From: Xanthobacteraceae bacterium
GTDB lineage: Bacteria > Pseudomonadota > Alphaproteobacteria > Rhizobiales > Xanthobacteraceae
DNA: 15,872 nucleotides
NCBI GenBank assembly: GCA_030037185.1
Contig: JASHRR010000779.1
Location: 1 to 15,872, forward strand
Direction: 5' to 3'
This document shows, one piece after another, positions 14,993 through 15,872 of the stretch. The notes under the pieces were generated by a model. The model made no database searches. It was not told the DNA's origin and worked only from the letters and a program-made list of their open reading frames with translations. How positions within the stretch are numbered: position 1 is the first letter of the stretch; every line of letters begins with the position of its first letter. The position numbers were made by a program, and so were the translations under genes.

Positions 14993-15838
14993 ATGTCTAC
15001 ATTGGCTTTCACAGGGAAATTGCTCGCCGGCAGCGTCCTCACCGGCTTGGCCTGCGCGGCGGTCACCATCGGAGCGGCGGCGCAACAGAAAGCGCCGGAT
15101 TTCTCGTCCGGTAATGTCGGATGGCTGACCTTCAACGTTGATTTTTCAATCGTTCCGGGCGGAACCAGTCCGCTACGCAACGATCCCGCTCATCCACGCG
15201 TCAGCAACCAGGAGGCCGCCGCAACCGGCAAACAACCGACTTACTTCATTGCCGATCTCAGCAACGCAACGATTCTCAAGCCGTGGGTCGTCGAGCGCAT
15301 GAAGAAGGACAACGCGGAGGTCCTGGCTGGCAAGATCGCCTTTACGCCGCATTCGGCATGCTGGCCGGCCGGCGTTCCCGCCTATCACCTGTATGGGTTC
15401 CAGCCGCTCTACTTTGTGCAGACCCCCAAGGAAGTGGTAATGATATATTCGAACGACCAGCAGGTCCGGCACGTCTATCTCGACGTGCCCCATTCCGTCA
15501 ATCCGAAGCCGTCGTGGTACGGCGAGTCAGTCGGACACTACGAAGGCGACACCCTGGTGGTCGATACGATCGGGTTGAGCGACAGGACTTTTGTTAATAG
15601 TTTTCGCACGCCCCACACCGACAAGCTGCACGTCGTCGAGCGCATTAAGCTGGTCAATGACGGCAAGGCGATGCAGGTGGACATCAGGTTCGATGATCCG
15701 GATGCTTTCAACGCGCCATGGTCGGTGATGCAGATCTATGATCGCGTTCAGCGTCAGATGGACGAAGAAATCTGCGCCGAGAACAACGAGCATCTGTTCG
15801 AGTATCACATCCCGGTTGCGAACAAGCCGGATTTCTGA
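14993..15838 (+). CDS. Exported protein of a family without known function
   Basis: This 281-residue protein starts with a signal peptide (MSTLAFTGKLLAGSVLTG, ending near GAAA at about 30) and should be periplasmic. A middle block with HSACWPAGVPAYHLYGFQPL, FVQTPKEVVMIYSNDQQVRH and VYLDVPHSVNPKPSWYG leads to the most conserved stretch, GHYEGDTLVVDTIGLSDRTF (about 180-200). HTDKLHVVERI and a beta-rich end follow. Similar proteins, recognisable by the G-H-x-EGDTLVVDTIG motif, are widespread and often multicopy in Bradyrhizobium and Acidobacteria-type genomes, but no activity is known to me. The conserved His, Cys, Glu and Asp residues would suit an enzyme or binding site. The ATG at 14993 was chosen because AGGAGAGG lies just upstream and the signal peptide starts there; an ATG-type start nine codons earlier is less likely. 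The last 34 bases of the window after its stop hold nothing recognisable. Confidence 0.75.
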   Translation: MSTLAFTGKLLAGSVLTGLACAAVTIGAAAQQKAPDFSSGNVGWLTFNVDFSIVPGGTSPLRNDPAHPRVSNQEAAATGKQPTYFIADLSNATILKPWVVERMKKDNAEVLAGKIAFTPHSACWPAGVPAYHLYGFQPLYFVQTPKEVVMIYSNDQQVRHVYLDVPHSVNPKPSWYGESVGHYEGDTLVVDTIGLSDRTFVNSFRTPHTDKLHVVERIKLVNDGKAMQVDIRFDDPDAFNAPWSVMQIYDRVQRQMDEEICAENNEHLFEYHIPVANKPDF

Positions 15839-15872
15839 GTGCATCGACTGAGCCTTGCGCGTCGCCGCGAGC

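Overview
The window looks like chromosomal DNA of an alphaproteobacterium in the Hyphomicrobiales, most like Bradyrhizobium and its relatives (Nitrobacteraceae). This is inferred from high-GC codon use, an imuA-imuB-dnaE2 mutagenesis cassette behind a GTTC-N7-GTTC LexA box, an orphan Bug-family binding protein, and GC-rich intergenic palindromes of the rhizobial type. No rRNA, tRNA or CRISPR array was seen.

Layout. Positions 1-286 hold no gene, only an odd cluster of CTCGAG palindromes. A short MscS-type channel gene (287-856, minus) and an HxlR-type regulator (956-1333, minus) follow. Divergent from the regulator is a periplasmic molybdenum hydroxylase module: a Tat-exported molybdopterin subunit (1530-3704), its [2Fe-2S] subunit (3712-4161) and, after a palindromic repeat, a membrane-anchored di-heme cytochrome c (4400-5017). 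Electrons would pass from the Mo centre through the iron-sulfur clusters to the cytochrome and the respiratory chain. The substrate cannot be told from sequence.

Convergent with that module is the SOS mutagenesis operon on the minus strand: dnaE2 (5146-8442) and imuB (8439-9962) are intact, but imuA (about 9877-10285) is an internally deleted, frameshifted remnant. The LexA box (10280-10294) is still in place. A small two-helix membrane protein (10628-10792) is followed by minus-strand genes for a Bug/TctC-type periplasmic binding protein (10854-11822) and an orphan MT-A70 adenine methyltransferase (12018-12695).

The stretch 12696-13602 is a scar zone. It holds intergenic palindromes and a decayed IS200/IS605-type TnpB gene whose right-end remnant now encodes the last residues of a neighbouring gene. 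That neighbour is the second gene of a tandem pair of apparently Tat-exported VOC (glyoxalase-fold) proteins (14190-14735, then 13568-14176, minus). Divergent from the pair is an exported protein of a family without known function (14993-15838). A perfect 16-bp palindrome lies between them.

No wholly new system is obvious. The most interesting points are the broken imuA ahead of intact imuB-dnaE2, the IS-derived tail on a VOC protein, the exported VOC pair with its divergent unknown partner, and the CTCGAG cluster.
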